From the NCBI GenBank assembly GCA_026225395.1, contig JAMFSR010000026.1:62001-126000 (forward strand): 64,000 bases of DNA. The letters run 5' to 3'. This document shows positions 23,491 to 32,753 of the stretch, in pieces. The translations under genes and the position numbers were made by a program. How positions within the stretch are numbered: the first letter of the stretch is position 1; each line of letters begins with the position of its first letter. The stretch comes from Granulicella sapmiensis. GTDB lineage: Bacteria > Acidobacteriota > Terriglobia > Terriglobales > Acidobacteriaceae. Below the pieces are notes generated by a model. It was given only the letters and a program-made list of their open reading frames with translations, searched no databases and had not been told where the DNA came from.

Positions 23491-24507
23491 ATGCGCCGAC
23501 CTTCCTCCAACCGAAAAGCGACGCTGGTCGATGTGGCGAAGGCCGCGGGAGTTGGACCTATGACGGTCTCCCGCACGATCAACGAACATCCCTATGTTTC
23601 TGAAGCAACCGCAAAACGAGTGCGCGCCGCAATTCGAAAGTTGGGATACAGGCCGAATCTGGCCGCCCGGATGTTGACCGGCCAGTTCTCCAAATCTATC
23701 GGGCTGATCGTCCCCGATGTGGCCGATCCGTTCTTTTCGATTGTTAGCCGCGCCGTGCAGCAGGCGGCACGCAAAGCAGGCTACACAGTATGGCTGGCAG
23801 TGTCGGACGGGGATCCCGCGACAGAAAAAGCCGAGATCGAGCAAATGACGAATCACCCGGTCGACGGCATTGTCCTGGCACCGGTCCACAGTCGCGCCCG
23901 GCACCTCACGGTCGCTGCTGCAGGTGCGATTCCCATTGTCACAATCGATCGTCCGATCGAGAGCGCGTCGACGGATTCAGTCGAAGTGGGGAACCAGGCT
24001 GGCGCGCGTCTGGCCGTTGAGCACCTCCGCAATCACCAGTACCGGAGAATTGCCTGCGTTGCGAACGACTTTCATCTACGGTCAATTAGGCTGCGCGTCT
24101 CTGCGTATGAAGAATGTGTGCGTCGCGAGAAGCTTCCGATCACCAAGGTGATCCTTGAACATGACGAAGAAGTGCTGCCCGCGATGAGGTCGCTCTTCCG
24201 GTCACGGCGCCGACCTGATGCACTGTTTGTAACAAACAATGTCTGTACCGTTCAGGTCATTCAGGCTCTACAGATACTGGGGATACAACTTGGCAAGGAC
24301 ATAGCTCTCGTCGGTTTTGACGATCCCGATTTCTTCACTCTGTTGCGGCCGCCAATTACTGCGGTCAGGCAGCCCATTACCGAGATGGGGCAGCATGCCA
24401 TCAGTCTGTTGTTTGCCAGAATCCGCGGTGAGGGCCCCGCTGCCCATGCCCGCGTTACGCTGCCGGCAGAACTCATCGTACGGGAGTCTTGCGGGTGCAG
24501 CGGTTAA
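23491..24507 (+). CDS. LacI-family transcriptional regulator of the GH92 locus
   Basis: About 338 residues. The helix-turn-helix reads ATLVDVAKAAGVGPMTVSRT at residues about 10-29, followed by the hinge (GYRPNLAARML). The effector domain includes SIGLIVPDVADPFFS, a late GFDDPDF and LPAELIVRESCG at the end. A GTG at 23461 would add ten residues, but the ATG at 23491 has GGAG at a good distance and a normal N-terminus. It lies between the receptor and the mannosidase genes and probably controls both. The inducer is presumably mannose or a manno-oligosaccharide, by context only. Confidence 0.88.
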   Translation: MRRPSSNRKATLVDVAKAAGVGPMTVSRTINEHPYVSEATAKRVRAAIRKLGYRPNLAARMLTGQFSKSIGLIVPDVADPFFSIVSRAVQQAARKAGYTVWLAVSDGDPATEKAEIEQMTNHPVDGIVLAPVHSRARHLTVAAAGAIPIVTIDRPIESASTDSVEVGNQAGARLAVEHLRNHQYRRIACVANDFHLRSIRLRVSAYEECVRREKLPITKVILEHDEEVLPAMRSLFRSRRRPDALFVTNNVCTVQVIQALQILGIQLGKDIALVGFDDPDFFTLLRPPITAVRQPITEMGQHAISLLFARIRGEGPAAHARVTLPAELIVRESCGCSG

Positions 24508-24562
24508 ACAGATGGTTGCTGCAGAACGACCACTGCAACGCTAAGTTTCGTCTGGAGGAGAG

Positions 24563-27022
24563 ATGCGCGTCTTGAAATGGAACCACCGACCGATAGTAGC
24601 TGGAGCCGCAATGCTGACTCTGCTGTCGGTATGTTACGGAGAAGCCTGGTCACAGGTGAGCGCCCGTCCGGTCGACGATCCCGCAGCGCTCGTGAATCCA
24701 TTGATCGGGACAACCAATGGAGGCAATGACTATCCGGGCGCTACGCTGCCGTTGGGGATGCTTGCATGGAGCCCCGAGGAGCCACGTAACCATCCTCGAC
24801 CGCGTGTGGCGGGTGTGCCCGGCTCCCTGCGGGACGACCCCGGACGGCCCGCCGCTCCCGGCGGATATGAGTATTCGTCGAACCGCATCAACGGATTTTC
24901 CCTGACGCACCTGATGGGCACCGGATGCGCCGGAGCTAGTGGAGACATCCCCTTCATGCCGTATGTCGGCGAAATAACCTCTTCCCCTGCGGACGACTTG
25001 AGCGCCGCTGTGTATGGCAGCACCTTTGTGCATGAGGAGGAAACAGCAAAGGCAGGCTATTACAAGGTGAAGCTTGCTGATGATGTACTCGCGGAGTTGA
25101 CGGCCACCCTCCGCACAGGATTGGGTAGGTTCACCTATCCCGAGGGGAAGCCCGCCGTCATGCTCATCCGGACTGCGAACTCAGAAACAGGAAGCTCGGA
25201 CGCGCAGGTGAGGATTGATCCTGCAAGTCGCACGGTATCTGGGTCGGTCACCAGCGGAAACTTCTGCGGATATCTCGGTACAACCGACCGCCGGAGTTAC
25301 TACACGCTCTATTTCGTGGCGCACTTCGATGTGCCATTCCTCGCTAACGGAACCTGGCGGGACTCAACGGTACATCCTGGAACAACCGAGGTACGCGGCG
25401 GAACAACTTACGGGGCCACGGGGTTCGTCCCGGCCGGTAAAGGCTCGGGTGGATGGGTTGTACTTGACACCTCTGGTTCGAGGTCCGTAGGCGTGCGCGT
25501 CGGCATCTCGTATGTGAGCGAGCAGAACGCGGAAACCAATCTGAACGCAGAGAACCCGCAAGGAACATCCTTTGAAGCCGTGCGTGACAAGGCGCATGCG
25601 GCTTGGAATCATGCACTGGGCCGGATCGTAATCGAAGGCGGTACGCAGGATGAGCGCATCGTCTTCTACACGGCGCTTTATCACTCGCTGATGGGCGAGA
25701 ACCTCTACAGCGATATCGACGGCCGCTATCTCGGCATGGATGGAAAGCTGCACACGGTCTTATTCCCGCAGAAAGCGCAGTACGGCACATTCTCCGGATG
25801 GGATGTGTACCGGTCTCAGTTACAACTCCTGGCTCTGCTCGAACCTCAGACCGCCGGTGATATTGCGCAATCTTTGTTGAACCAGGCCAATCAGAACGAC
25901 GGCGAGTGGGATCGCTGGACGCATAATAGCGGAATTACGCACGTGATGAATGGCGATCCTGCAGCGTCTGCCATCGCTGACATCCTCTCCTTCGGTGGCA
26001 GGAACTTCGATGTGAAGTCCGCCTACAGATCTCTGCTGCGGGCGGCTACTACTCCCACACCGCATGACCTAAGCTCCGAAGGTTGTGAGGTGGAATGTGT
26101 GGGGCAGCGGCCGTCGCTCGATCAGTGGTTGAAGCTGCATTACATCCCAGTAGGAGCGCACGCATGGGGCCCGGCCGCTGACACGCTAGAGGACGCGACG
26201 GCCGATTTTGCAATATCGGAACTCGCGCGGCGTATGGGCGATAATGCCACGCGGAGGCAGTTCCTCGAGCGCGCCCAGTATTGGAAGAAGATCTTCAATC
26301 CGCGTGCGACACCCGAAGACGGATATCTTCAGAATCGTAACGCCGACGGGACGTGGCCGGCCTTCGACCCCGCTTCCGGCGAAGGCTTCGTTGAAGGCAG
26401 CGCCGCGCAATATCTATGGATGGTGCCGTTCAATGAAAAAGGGCTCTTCGCCATGCTGGGTGGCGAAGAGACGGCAAGCCGGAGGCTGAATGCGTTTTTC
26501 TACAACCCCGACGGCAGCCTCGCCGTCACCAGCTCTGGTCCACTTCACGCTGAACTTAACAACGAGCCTTCGATTGAGACCCCTTGGTTGTTTGATTTTC
26601 TCGGGCAGCCGTGGAAGACACAGGAGGCGGTGCGCAAGGTTTTGAACTCGATATGGACGAATACGCCAAAGGGCTTGCCGGGCAACGACGACCTGGGCGA
26701 GATGTCATCTTGGTACGTGTGGGCGGCGATCGGCATGTATCCCGAGATTCCTGGGCGCGCCGAGCTGGTGCTGGGAAGTCCTCTTTTCAAAGCCATCACG
26801 ATCCGGCGGGCTAAGGGAAGAATCGTAGTGACGGCGCATGGCGCCGGAACCAGTTCGCCGTATGTACAGACCCTGAAGGTGAACGGGAAAACCTCCAATA
26901 GAACCTGGCTACCGGAAAGCTTCGTAGAGCATGGCGGAACACTCCAGTTTGAGATGGGGGCGACACCCGACAAGAATTGGGGAACTAGACCGGAGGACAC
27001 ACCTCCATCCTTCCAACCTTAG
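24563..27022 (+). CDS. GH92 family alpha-1,2-mannosidase-like glycosidase
   Basis: Secreted glycosidase of 819 residues with a signal peptide (RPIVAGAAMLTLLSVCYGEA). The mature start VNPLIGTTNGGNDYPGATLP and the late GNDDLGEMSSWYVWAAIGMY block are hallmarks of GH92, calcium-dependent exo-mannosidases that trim alpha-linked mannose. EGSAAQYLWMVPFN and FSGWDVYRSQLQLLA are further family motifs. The length fits the family, which is about 730-800 without signal. TGGAGGAGAG lies just before the ATG. It starts 55 bases after the LacI gene in the same direction. Together with the divergent receptor it forms a small mannan or glycoprotein-glycan utilisation locus. Confidence 0.92.
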   Translation: MRVLKWNHRPIVAGAAMLTLLSVCYGEAWSQVSARPVDDPAALVNPLIGTTNGGNDYPGATLPLGMLAWSPEEPRNHPRPRVAGVPGSLRDDPGRPAAPGGYEYSSNRINGFSLTHLMGTGCAGASGDIPFMPYVGEITSSPADDLSAAVYGSTFVHEEETAKAGYYKVKLADDVLAELTATLRTGLGRFTYPEGKPAVMLIRTANSETGSSDAQVRIDPASRTVSGSVTSGNFCGYLGTTDRRSYYTLYFVAHFDVPFLANGTWRDSTVHPGTTEVRGGTTYGATGFVPAGKGSGGWVVLDTSGSRSVGVRVGISYVSEQNAETNLNAENPQGTSFEAVRDKAHAAWNHALGRIVIEGGTQDERIVFYTALYHSLMGENLYSDIDGRYLGMDGKLHTVLFPQKAQYGTFSGWDVYRSQLQLLALLEPQTAGDIAQSLLNQANQNDGEWDRWTHNSGITHVMNGDPAASAIADILSFGGRNFDVKSAYRSLLRAATTPTPHDLSSEGCEVECVGQRPSLDQWLKLHYIPVGAHAWGPAADTLEDATADFAISELARRMGDNATRRQFLERAQYWKKIFNPRATPEDGYLQNRNADGTWPAFDPASGEGFVEGSAAQYLWMVPFNEKGLFAMLGGEETASRRLNAFFYNPDGSLAVTSSGPLHAELNNEPSIETPWLFDFLGQPWKTQEAVRKVLNSIWTNTPKGLPGNDDLGEMSSWYVWAAIGMYPEIPGRAELVLGSPLFKAITIRRAKGRIVVTAHGAGTSSPYVQTLKVNGKTSNRTWLPESFVEHGGTLQFEMGATPDKNWGTRPEDTPPSFQP

Positions 27023-27182
27023 ATGGCAGCGATGAGTGTTCTCCAAGAGCGGCGATCCATCCGTCTGCTGTTTAGCAGCGAACCAGATAGACTGCTTCTT
27101 CTAATTGAGTATCCGGAGCATCTCCATGGAGGAGAGCATGTGCGCGTAGCAAAGGATCAACCTTTTGCTGAAACGCAAATCT

Positions 27183-28709
27183 TTAGCGCAGTTTCGCTGT
27201 CCGCAGAAAATCAAAGCTCCCACCTGCATCGATCTTCACATTCGTGAGCCGTGTGGAATGCACGACCTCGTTGTTCGGATACCACAGCGGGATCGACGGC
27301 AAGTCCGTTGCGAGAATTTGCTGCACCTGGACATAGTCACGGCGGCGCGCTTCCTGGTCGATTTCGGCATTCGCGGCTTTCAGCAGAGCATCGACACGTG
27401 GATTGGTGTAGCGGCCACGGTTGGCGCCTTTGGGCGGAAAGGCAGCGGTTGCGGTCGTATAACGGAAAATGTCAGGATCTTCGTTGGCCCCGATCCACCG
27501 CAGCATATACATCTGGAATGCGCCCTTGGTTATGTCGGAGTAAAAGGTGGCGAACTCCGTGGAGCGAACCTGCAGATCAATGCCGGCGGCGCGCAGTTCC
27601 TGCTGGATGACCTGTGCTTCGAGCCGTGTGGTCTCGTCGGTCGAAGTCTTCAACGTGAAACGCAGTCGCACGCCGTTTCTATCTGGCTTAAGTCCGGCGG
27701 CTTCAAGTAAGCGGATGGCTCGGGTCACATCATGCGGGTATTGCGGGAGCTCGGCGTCAGTCGCACGAGCCCATTGGCCGCGGGGCAACAGGGAGTCGGC
27801 AAGGATTGCCTGGCCGCGCCACATTGCCTCGATGAGTGCCGGGCGGTCGATGGCGCATGCGATGGCCTGGCGCACACGCGGATCGTGCAGCGCAGGATCG
27901 TTGACGTTGAAGTTCGCGTAGTCCACACGCGCGCCCGGACCTGACTCTGTCTTGAGACCCGGGAGCCCTTGCAACGCATGCACCATATCGAGCGTAATCA
28001 CGTTGCTTTCGATATCGGCTGAGCCCTTCTTGATTTCGAGTGCAGTAGTGAGATTGTCTGGAACGATCTCAAAGCGCACACGTGCGATCGAAGGTGCACC
28101 GTTCCAGTAGTCGGGGTTGCGCTCGACGAGCACATCCTTGTCCTGCACTTGGTCGACGAAACGGAAAGGTCCCGTGCCGACGGGGTGCAGCCCTTCATCG
28201 CGCCCCGCACCCTTTTCCACGACGCCGAAGAGGCCATCGCTGAGGTTGAACAGCAGGCTGGAGTCAGGCTCCTTCATATGCACGGTGACCGTCATCGGAT
28301 CGGTAACCAGGACGCGATCGACGTGGTTGAAAGCGCCGCCCTTAGCGGTAATGAGCGTGCCGTCCGTCATGCTGCGGATGGAGAAGGCTACATCGTCCGC
28401 GGTGAGAGGTTTGCCATCGTGAAAGCGAACGCTGCTGCGAATGTGGAAGACCCATGTGAGCGGGTCGGGCCTCTCCCAGCTGGTCGCGAGCCACGGCTGC
28501 AGATTGAGATCGTCATCTTTGTGGACCAGAGCGTCGTAGATCAGCCCGCCGACGCGTTCGGACTGAGAGTCTGTGCCTTGACGAAGGTCAAGATTATTAG
28601 GCGAGCTTTCAATAATGAAGCGAAGCGTGTCAGGCTCGACCGCAGACGTGTGGCATGAGGCCAGCGGCAGCAGGCATAGCGTCAGGCAGCTGAAAGCGAG
28701 ACGCTTCAT
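27183..28709 (-). CDS. Peptide/nickel-type ABC transporter substrate-binding lipoprotein
   Basis: Family 5 extracellular solute-binding protein of 508 residues. The N-terminus is a lipoprotein signal with lipobox LASC (Cys19), so it should be anchored in the inner membrane or exported to the outer membrane. SVRFHDGKPLTADDVAFSIR and GTGPFRFV...DVLVERNPDYWNG are typical of oligopeptide and dipeptide binders. Its ATG overlaps the anmK stop by four bases (ATGA), so translation is coupled. No permease or ATPase genes are nearby. The anmK link suggests a murein peptide or muropeptide as ligand, by analogy with MppA, but this is inference. Confidence 0.88.
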   Translation of the reverse strand: MKRLAFSCLTLCLLPLASCHTSAVEPDTLRFIIESSPNNLDLRQGTDSQSERVGGLIYDALVHKDDDLNLQPWLATSWERPDPLTWVFHIRSSVRFHDGKPLTADDVAFSIRSMTDGTLITAKGGAFNHVDRVLVTDPMTVTVHMKEPDSSLLFNLSDGLFGVVEKGAGRDEGLHPVGTGPFRFVDQVQDKDVLVERNPDYWNGAPSIARVRFEIVPDNLTTALEIKKGSADIESNVITLDMVHALQGLPGLKTESGPGARVDYANFNVNDPALHDPRVRQAIACAIDRPALIEAMWRGQAILADSLLPRGQWARATDAELPQYPHDVTRAIRLLEAAGLKPDRNGVRLRFTLKTSTDETTRLEAQVIQQELRAAGIDLQVRSTEFATFYSDITKGAFQMYMLRWIGANEDPDIFRYTTATAAFPPKGANRGRYTNPRVDALLKAANAEIDQEARRRDYVQVQQILATDLPSIPLWYPNNEVVHSTRLTNVKIDAGGSFDFLRTAKLR

Positions 28710-29908
28710 ACGTGCGTCACCTTACCAAGCACTACCGAACGCGTGGCTCCGGTTGCGGATGGGATGTTGCTCGGCATGCCGTGCCACGTAAGCCAGCCAA
28801 GAAGTGCAAAGGCCGCGGCTTCTTTGGCCTCGACCGCAACGCCTGCGGCTTCGGTGGTTGCAACTTTCACCCCGAGTGCGTTAAAGCCTTGCGTGATGGA
28901 CCGCATCAGCGTTGAGTTATGCGCGCCACCGCCGGCGACGAAGAGTTCCGTAGCACGAGCCAGCGGCGCGCGTTGCCCAAAGTGCGGCCAGCAAAAGCGT
29001 CGATAGGCATCGAGAATACTTTCAGACGTGAAGGCAGTTGATGTGGCGATGACGTCGCGTTTGCTGGCTCCGTCGCGTGCGCAGGTCTTTAGAAAGTGTG
29101 CGACAAACTCCACGCCGAACTCTTCGCGTCCGCAGGACTTCGGCGGTGCCTCCGAAAAGTAACGTGCCTGCAATAGCTTTGGCACGACATCGTCGAGCAC
29201 TCTGCCGCGTGCGGCCTCGGCGCCATTCTTGTCGAGCCTGCGCCCATATAGCTGATGCATGCAGGCATCGATCACCATATTGGCTGGGCCCGTGTCGAAA
29301 GCGAGAACGTCGGTCGCGCCACAGTTCGCTGGCAACGCGGTGACGTTGGCGATGCCGCCAAGGTTGAGCAGCAGTCGGTTCTTCGTGGCATGCCGAAAAA
29401 GGCAGTAGTCCAGCATGGGCACGAGCGGCGCGCCCTGCCCGCCTGTAGCCATGTCGGCAGGCCGGAAATCGCTGACGACAGGAACCCGCAGGCGCTCAGC
29501 GATCAACGAAGGTTCGCCGCTTTGCCATGTGCAGCGAATGGGCTTGCCGAGGTACTTCGTAGTCTCGGCCTGGTGGTAGATAGTCTGTCCATGACAGGCA
29601 ATGAGTTGCGGCTTCAGCTTGAGTTCGTGTGCGGTCGCATCAACACAGCCGGCATAGACTTCGCCAAGCCTCCACGAAAGTCGCGCAAGCTCTGCCGTAC
29701 TAATAGAGGTTGCATCCATAGCAGCGAGAACTGCCGTACGCAGCTTGGCATCGTATGGAAACGCGCGGTGACCGAGCACTTTTACACGCGGCGAGCCATT
29801 GGGCTTAATGGGAGGTGAGATGCGGCAGATGGCGACGTCGACGCCGTCGGCGGAGGTGCCGCTCATCACGCCGGCTACGATCATCGCCTTTGCTGGCAAG
29901 CTCTTCAT
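28706..29908 (-). CDS. anmK: Anhydro-N-acetylmuramic acid kinase
   Basis: Phosphorylates 1,6-anhydro-MurNAc with ATP and opens its anhydro ring to give MurNAc-6-phosphate, a step of cell-wall recycling in the cytoplasm. The protein is 400 residues. GVMSGTSADGVDVA near residues 13-26, ACHGQTIYHQ, LNLGGIANVT and FDTGPANMVIDA are the conserved ATP and sugar binding motifs. Its ATG overlaps the mutS stop (ATGA at 29905-29908) and its stop overlaps the next start in the same way, giving a tightly coupled three-gene unit. Confidence 0.95.
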   Translation of the reverse strand: MKSLPAKAMIVAGVMSGTSADGVDVAICRISPPIKPNGSPRVKVLGHRAFPYDAKLRTAVLAAMDATSISTAELARLSWRLGEVYAGCVDATAHELKLKPQLIACHGQTIYHQAETTKYLGKPIRCTWQSGEPSLIAERLRVPVVSDFRPADMATGGQGAPLVPMLDYCLFRHATKNRLLLNLGGIANVTALPANCGATDVLAFDTGPANMVIDACMHQLYGRRLDKNGAEAARGRVLDDVVPKLLQARYFSEAPPKSCGREEFGVEFVAHFLKTCARDGASKRDVIATSTAFTSESILDAYRRFCWPHFGQRAPLARATELFVAGGGAHNSTLMRSITQGFNALGVKVATTEAAGVAVEAKEAAAFALLGWLTWHGMPSNIPSATGATRSVVLGKVTHV

Positions 29909-32691
29909 GCGCTGCCTTTCAACTCGCGTTGTAGCTCGGCAAGCAGCTGCAGTGCTTCACGCGGTGTTAGGCCATCGATATCGATAGCTTCTACGCGGTC
30001 GACAATGCGCTGCGAAAGCGGCGTGAACATGGTCATCTGCAGCGAAGGCTCACGCTCAGCGGCGGGCACAGCTTCGCGAACCTGTTGCGACTCGGCACGT
30101 TCATGCAGCTTCAGGACTTGCCTTGCGCGCTCGATGACAGCAGAAGGAAGGCCCGCGAGCCGCGCGACTTCGATCCCATAGCTCTTGTTCGCCGCTCCCG
30201 CCTCCACGGTGTGCAGAAAGACGATCCCGCTTGCGCCTTCGCGAACTGTTACGCGGACGTTCTTCAGCCGCGCGAGACGGTCGGCCAGCAGTGTGAGTTC
30301 GTGATAATGCGTGGCGAACAGCGTGCGTGCGCCGATGGCGTTGTGCAGGTGCTCGACCGCAGCCCATGCAAGCGAGAGTCCGTCATACGTTGCGGTCCCA
30401 CGTCCCATTTCGTCGAGCAGCACGAGAGAGCGAGGCGTTGCCGTGTTGAGAATCGCGGCAGTCTCGGTCATCTCAACCATGAACGTGGAGCGGCCACGCG
30501 CCACATTGTCGCTGGCGCCGATGCGCGTGTAGATGCGATCGACAAGGCCTAGCGTCATGCGCTCTGCGGGTACGAAGCATCCGCTTTGAGCCATCACCAC
30601 AAGCAACGCGGCCTGACGCAGATAGGTGCTCTTGCCGCCCATGTTTGGGCCGGTAATGAGCAGCAGGGAAGGGCCGTCACCGCTGTTCTCCGCCGCACAG
30701 AGATGGATGGAGTTCGGAATAAAGCGCCCACCGCCGCTTTCTTCAAGGCGCCGCTCGACCACAGGATGCCGCGCTGCAACGAACTCCAGCAAGCCGCCTG
30801 TATTGACCTCGGGTCGAACCCATCCGCGGTTGGCGGCCAGATGCGCGAAGCAGGCGAGCAGATCAATCTCCGCAACGCGTCGCGAAGTCTCACGAACACG
30901 CGCGGCATTGGTCAGCAATTGGCGGCGGAGCTTGCTGAAGATGCTGCGTTCGATCTCACCGGAGCGTTCCTGCGCGGTAAGAATCTTTGTCTCAAGCTCT
31001 TTCAGCTCCGGGGTTGTGAAGCGTTCCGCGTTGACCAGCGTCTGCTTGCGCTCGTAGTCGGCGGGAACGGACTTCGCGTTGGCCTTTGTCACTTCAAGGT
31101 AATAGCCAAAAACAGAATTGAACCGCACCTTGAGCGAGCCAATGCCGGTGCGCGCTCGCTCCCGCTCTTCAATGGCCGCGATGTGCTGGCGTCCGCTGGT
31201 GGAAAGGCCACGCAGCTCATCGAGCTCCGCATCAACACCCGCACGGATAGCTCCGCCGTCGCTAAGTGAAACAGGTGGTTCATCCACCAGCGTGCGAGCG
31301 ATAAGCTCCTGCAGGTCTGCCAAAGTGTCCAATGCTTTCGCAAGGTAAGCCCAGCGGCCGTCGGCCGAGCTTGCGGCAAACTCCTTCACGCTTGAGAGCA
31401 GTCCTGGCAGGCGCGACAAGGTTACGCCCAGTGCGACCACTTCGCGAGGCCCGGCGGAGTCCAGTGCGACGCGCCCAAGCAGCCGCTCAAGATCAAGCAC
31501 GCCATCCATCGCGCGCCGCAAACCCTCGCGCCGCCGAATATCATTAGCGGCCTCACCCACAGCATCCAGCCGCGCGTTGATCTCTTCCAGCGACTGCATC
31601 GGCCGCAGCAACTGCGCCCGCAACAGCCTCTTACCCATAGGCGTGCAACAAGCATCAAGCGTATAGAAAAGCGTCGTAGACGCACCCTCGCTGGAGAACA
31701 GCGGATCGACAAGCTCCAGGTTGCGCACACTGACAGCATCAAGCTCAAGGCAGTCGCGCTTCTCATAAAAACGCAGCGTATCGAGATGCTCGAGCGCACC
31801 CTGCTTGGTCGCGCGCAGGTAGTGCACAATCGCTCCAGCAGAAACCGCCGCGGCTGTATGGCCGCCAAGACCCATGCCATCAAGCGAATGAACACGTAGC
31901 TGTTGCCGCAGCAGCGGCAGGGCATACTCCTCCGTGAAAGCCCACTCTTCAATCTCCGTGCGCGCGCCGCCGATGTCTACTGAACCAGCCTCTTCTTTCG
32001 ATTCCGCATCACCAGCCTCGCGCAGCGAGCCCTGTCGCGCACTCTGCGTGGTCTTTGCGCCAAATCCTCCGGCGCCGCGAGCAAAGATCAGCTCCGCCGG
32101 ACGCAATCGCGCAAGCTCGTCGAGCGCAAGCGTCCAAGCGGCAGCGCCGTTGAACTCCGTAGCAAGAAACTCGCCGGTGGAAAGATCGATAGCTGCTACG
32201 CCTACCGAACCAGCCGCCCCGATGCCCGCAACGCTGGCCAGCCACTGACTGTCGCTCGAAGCCAGCGCGGGATCGAGCGCCGTACCCGGCGTCAGCACAC
32301 GGGTGACCTCACGGCGGACTATGGTCTTGGTGGTCTTCGGGTCTTCCATCTGCTCGCACAGGGCGACACGGTAGCCCTTGCGCAGCAGGCGCTGGATGTA
32401 GTTCCCAGCCGAGTGGTACGGCACGCCGCACATGGGCTGTTGCTTGAGCTTGTCCCGCGCAGTGAGTGTCAGCTGCAGCTCGCGCGCGGCGACAATGGCG
32501 TCCTCATAGAAGAGCTCGTAGAAGTCGCCGATGCGGCAGAACATCAGGCAGTCCGGATGCGCGGCTTTGGCGGCGAAGTACTGTCGCATCACAGGCGTCT
32601 GGCCGGAGACATCGGCGGAGGCCAGCACCGATCTCGAGCGCGCCTCGGCGGCTGCTTCGTCCTGGTTCGTGATGGGGTTGGGCTCGGTCAC
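29905..32691 (-). CDS. mutS: DNA mismatch repair protein MutS
   Basis: Recognises mispaired and looped bases and starts repair with MutL. The protein has 928 residues. The mismatch-contacting GDFYELF motif is at 55-61, Walker A GPNMGGKST at 681-689, and LVLLDEMGRGTATYDG is the Walker B and signature region. Domain order is standard. An extra low-complexity segment of about 40 residues (around 205-245, rich in Glu, Ala and Ser) sits in the connector region and makes the protein longer than the usual roughly 855 residues. First gene of the mutS-anmK-binding-protein operon, divergent from the GH43-like gene 62 bases away. Confidence 0.96.
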   Translation of the reverse strand: MTEPNPITNQDEAAAEARSRSVLASADVSGQTPVMRQYFAAKAAHPDCLMFCRIGDFYELFYEDAIVAARELQLTLTARDKLKQQPMCGVPYHSAGNYIQRLLRKGYRVALCEQMEDPKTTKTIVRREVTRVLTPGTALDPALASSDSQWLASVAGIGAAGSVGVAAIDLSTGEFLATEFNGAAAWTLALDELARLRPAELIFARGAGGFGAKTTQSARQGSLREAGDAESKEEAGSVDIGGARTEIEEWAFTEEYALPLLRQQLRVHSLDGMGLGGHTAAAVSAGAIVHYLRATKQGALEHLDTLRFYEKRDCLELDAVSVRNLELVDPLFSSEGASTTLFYTLDACCTPMGKRLLRAQLLRPMQSLEEINARLDAVGEAANDIRRREGLRRAMDGVLDLERLLGRVALDSAGPREVVALGVTLSRLPGLLSSVKEFAASSADGRWAYLAKALDTLADLQELIARTLVDEPPVSLSDGGAIRAGVDAELDELRGLSTSGRQHIAAIEERERARTGIGSLKVRFNSVFGYYLEVTKANAKSVPADYERKQTLVNAERFTTPELKELETKILTAQERSGEIERSIFSKLRRQLLTNAARVRETSRRVAEIDLLACFAHLAANRGWVRPEVNTGGLLEFVAARHPVVERRLEESGGGRFIPNSIHLCAAENSGDGPSLLLITGPNMGGKSTYLRQAALLVVMAQSGCFVPAERMTLGLVDRIYTRIGASDNVARGRSTFMVEMTETAAILNTATPRSLVLLDEMGRGTATYDGLSLAWAAVEHLHNAIGARTLFATHYHELTLLADRLARLKNVRVTVREGASGIVFLHTVEAGAANKSYGIEVARLAGLPSAVIERARQVLKLHERAESQQVREAVPAAEREPSLQMTMFTPLSQRIVDRVEAIDIDGLTPREALQLLAELQRELKGSA

Positions 32692-32753
32692 TGCGCGGAG
32701 CTTCAGGATATCGCAGTACGCTGGTGGGCTTGCAAACGCTTAGAATCGTCAGC

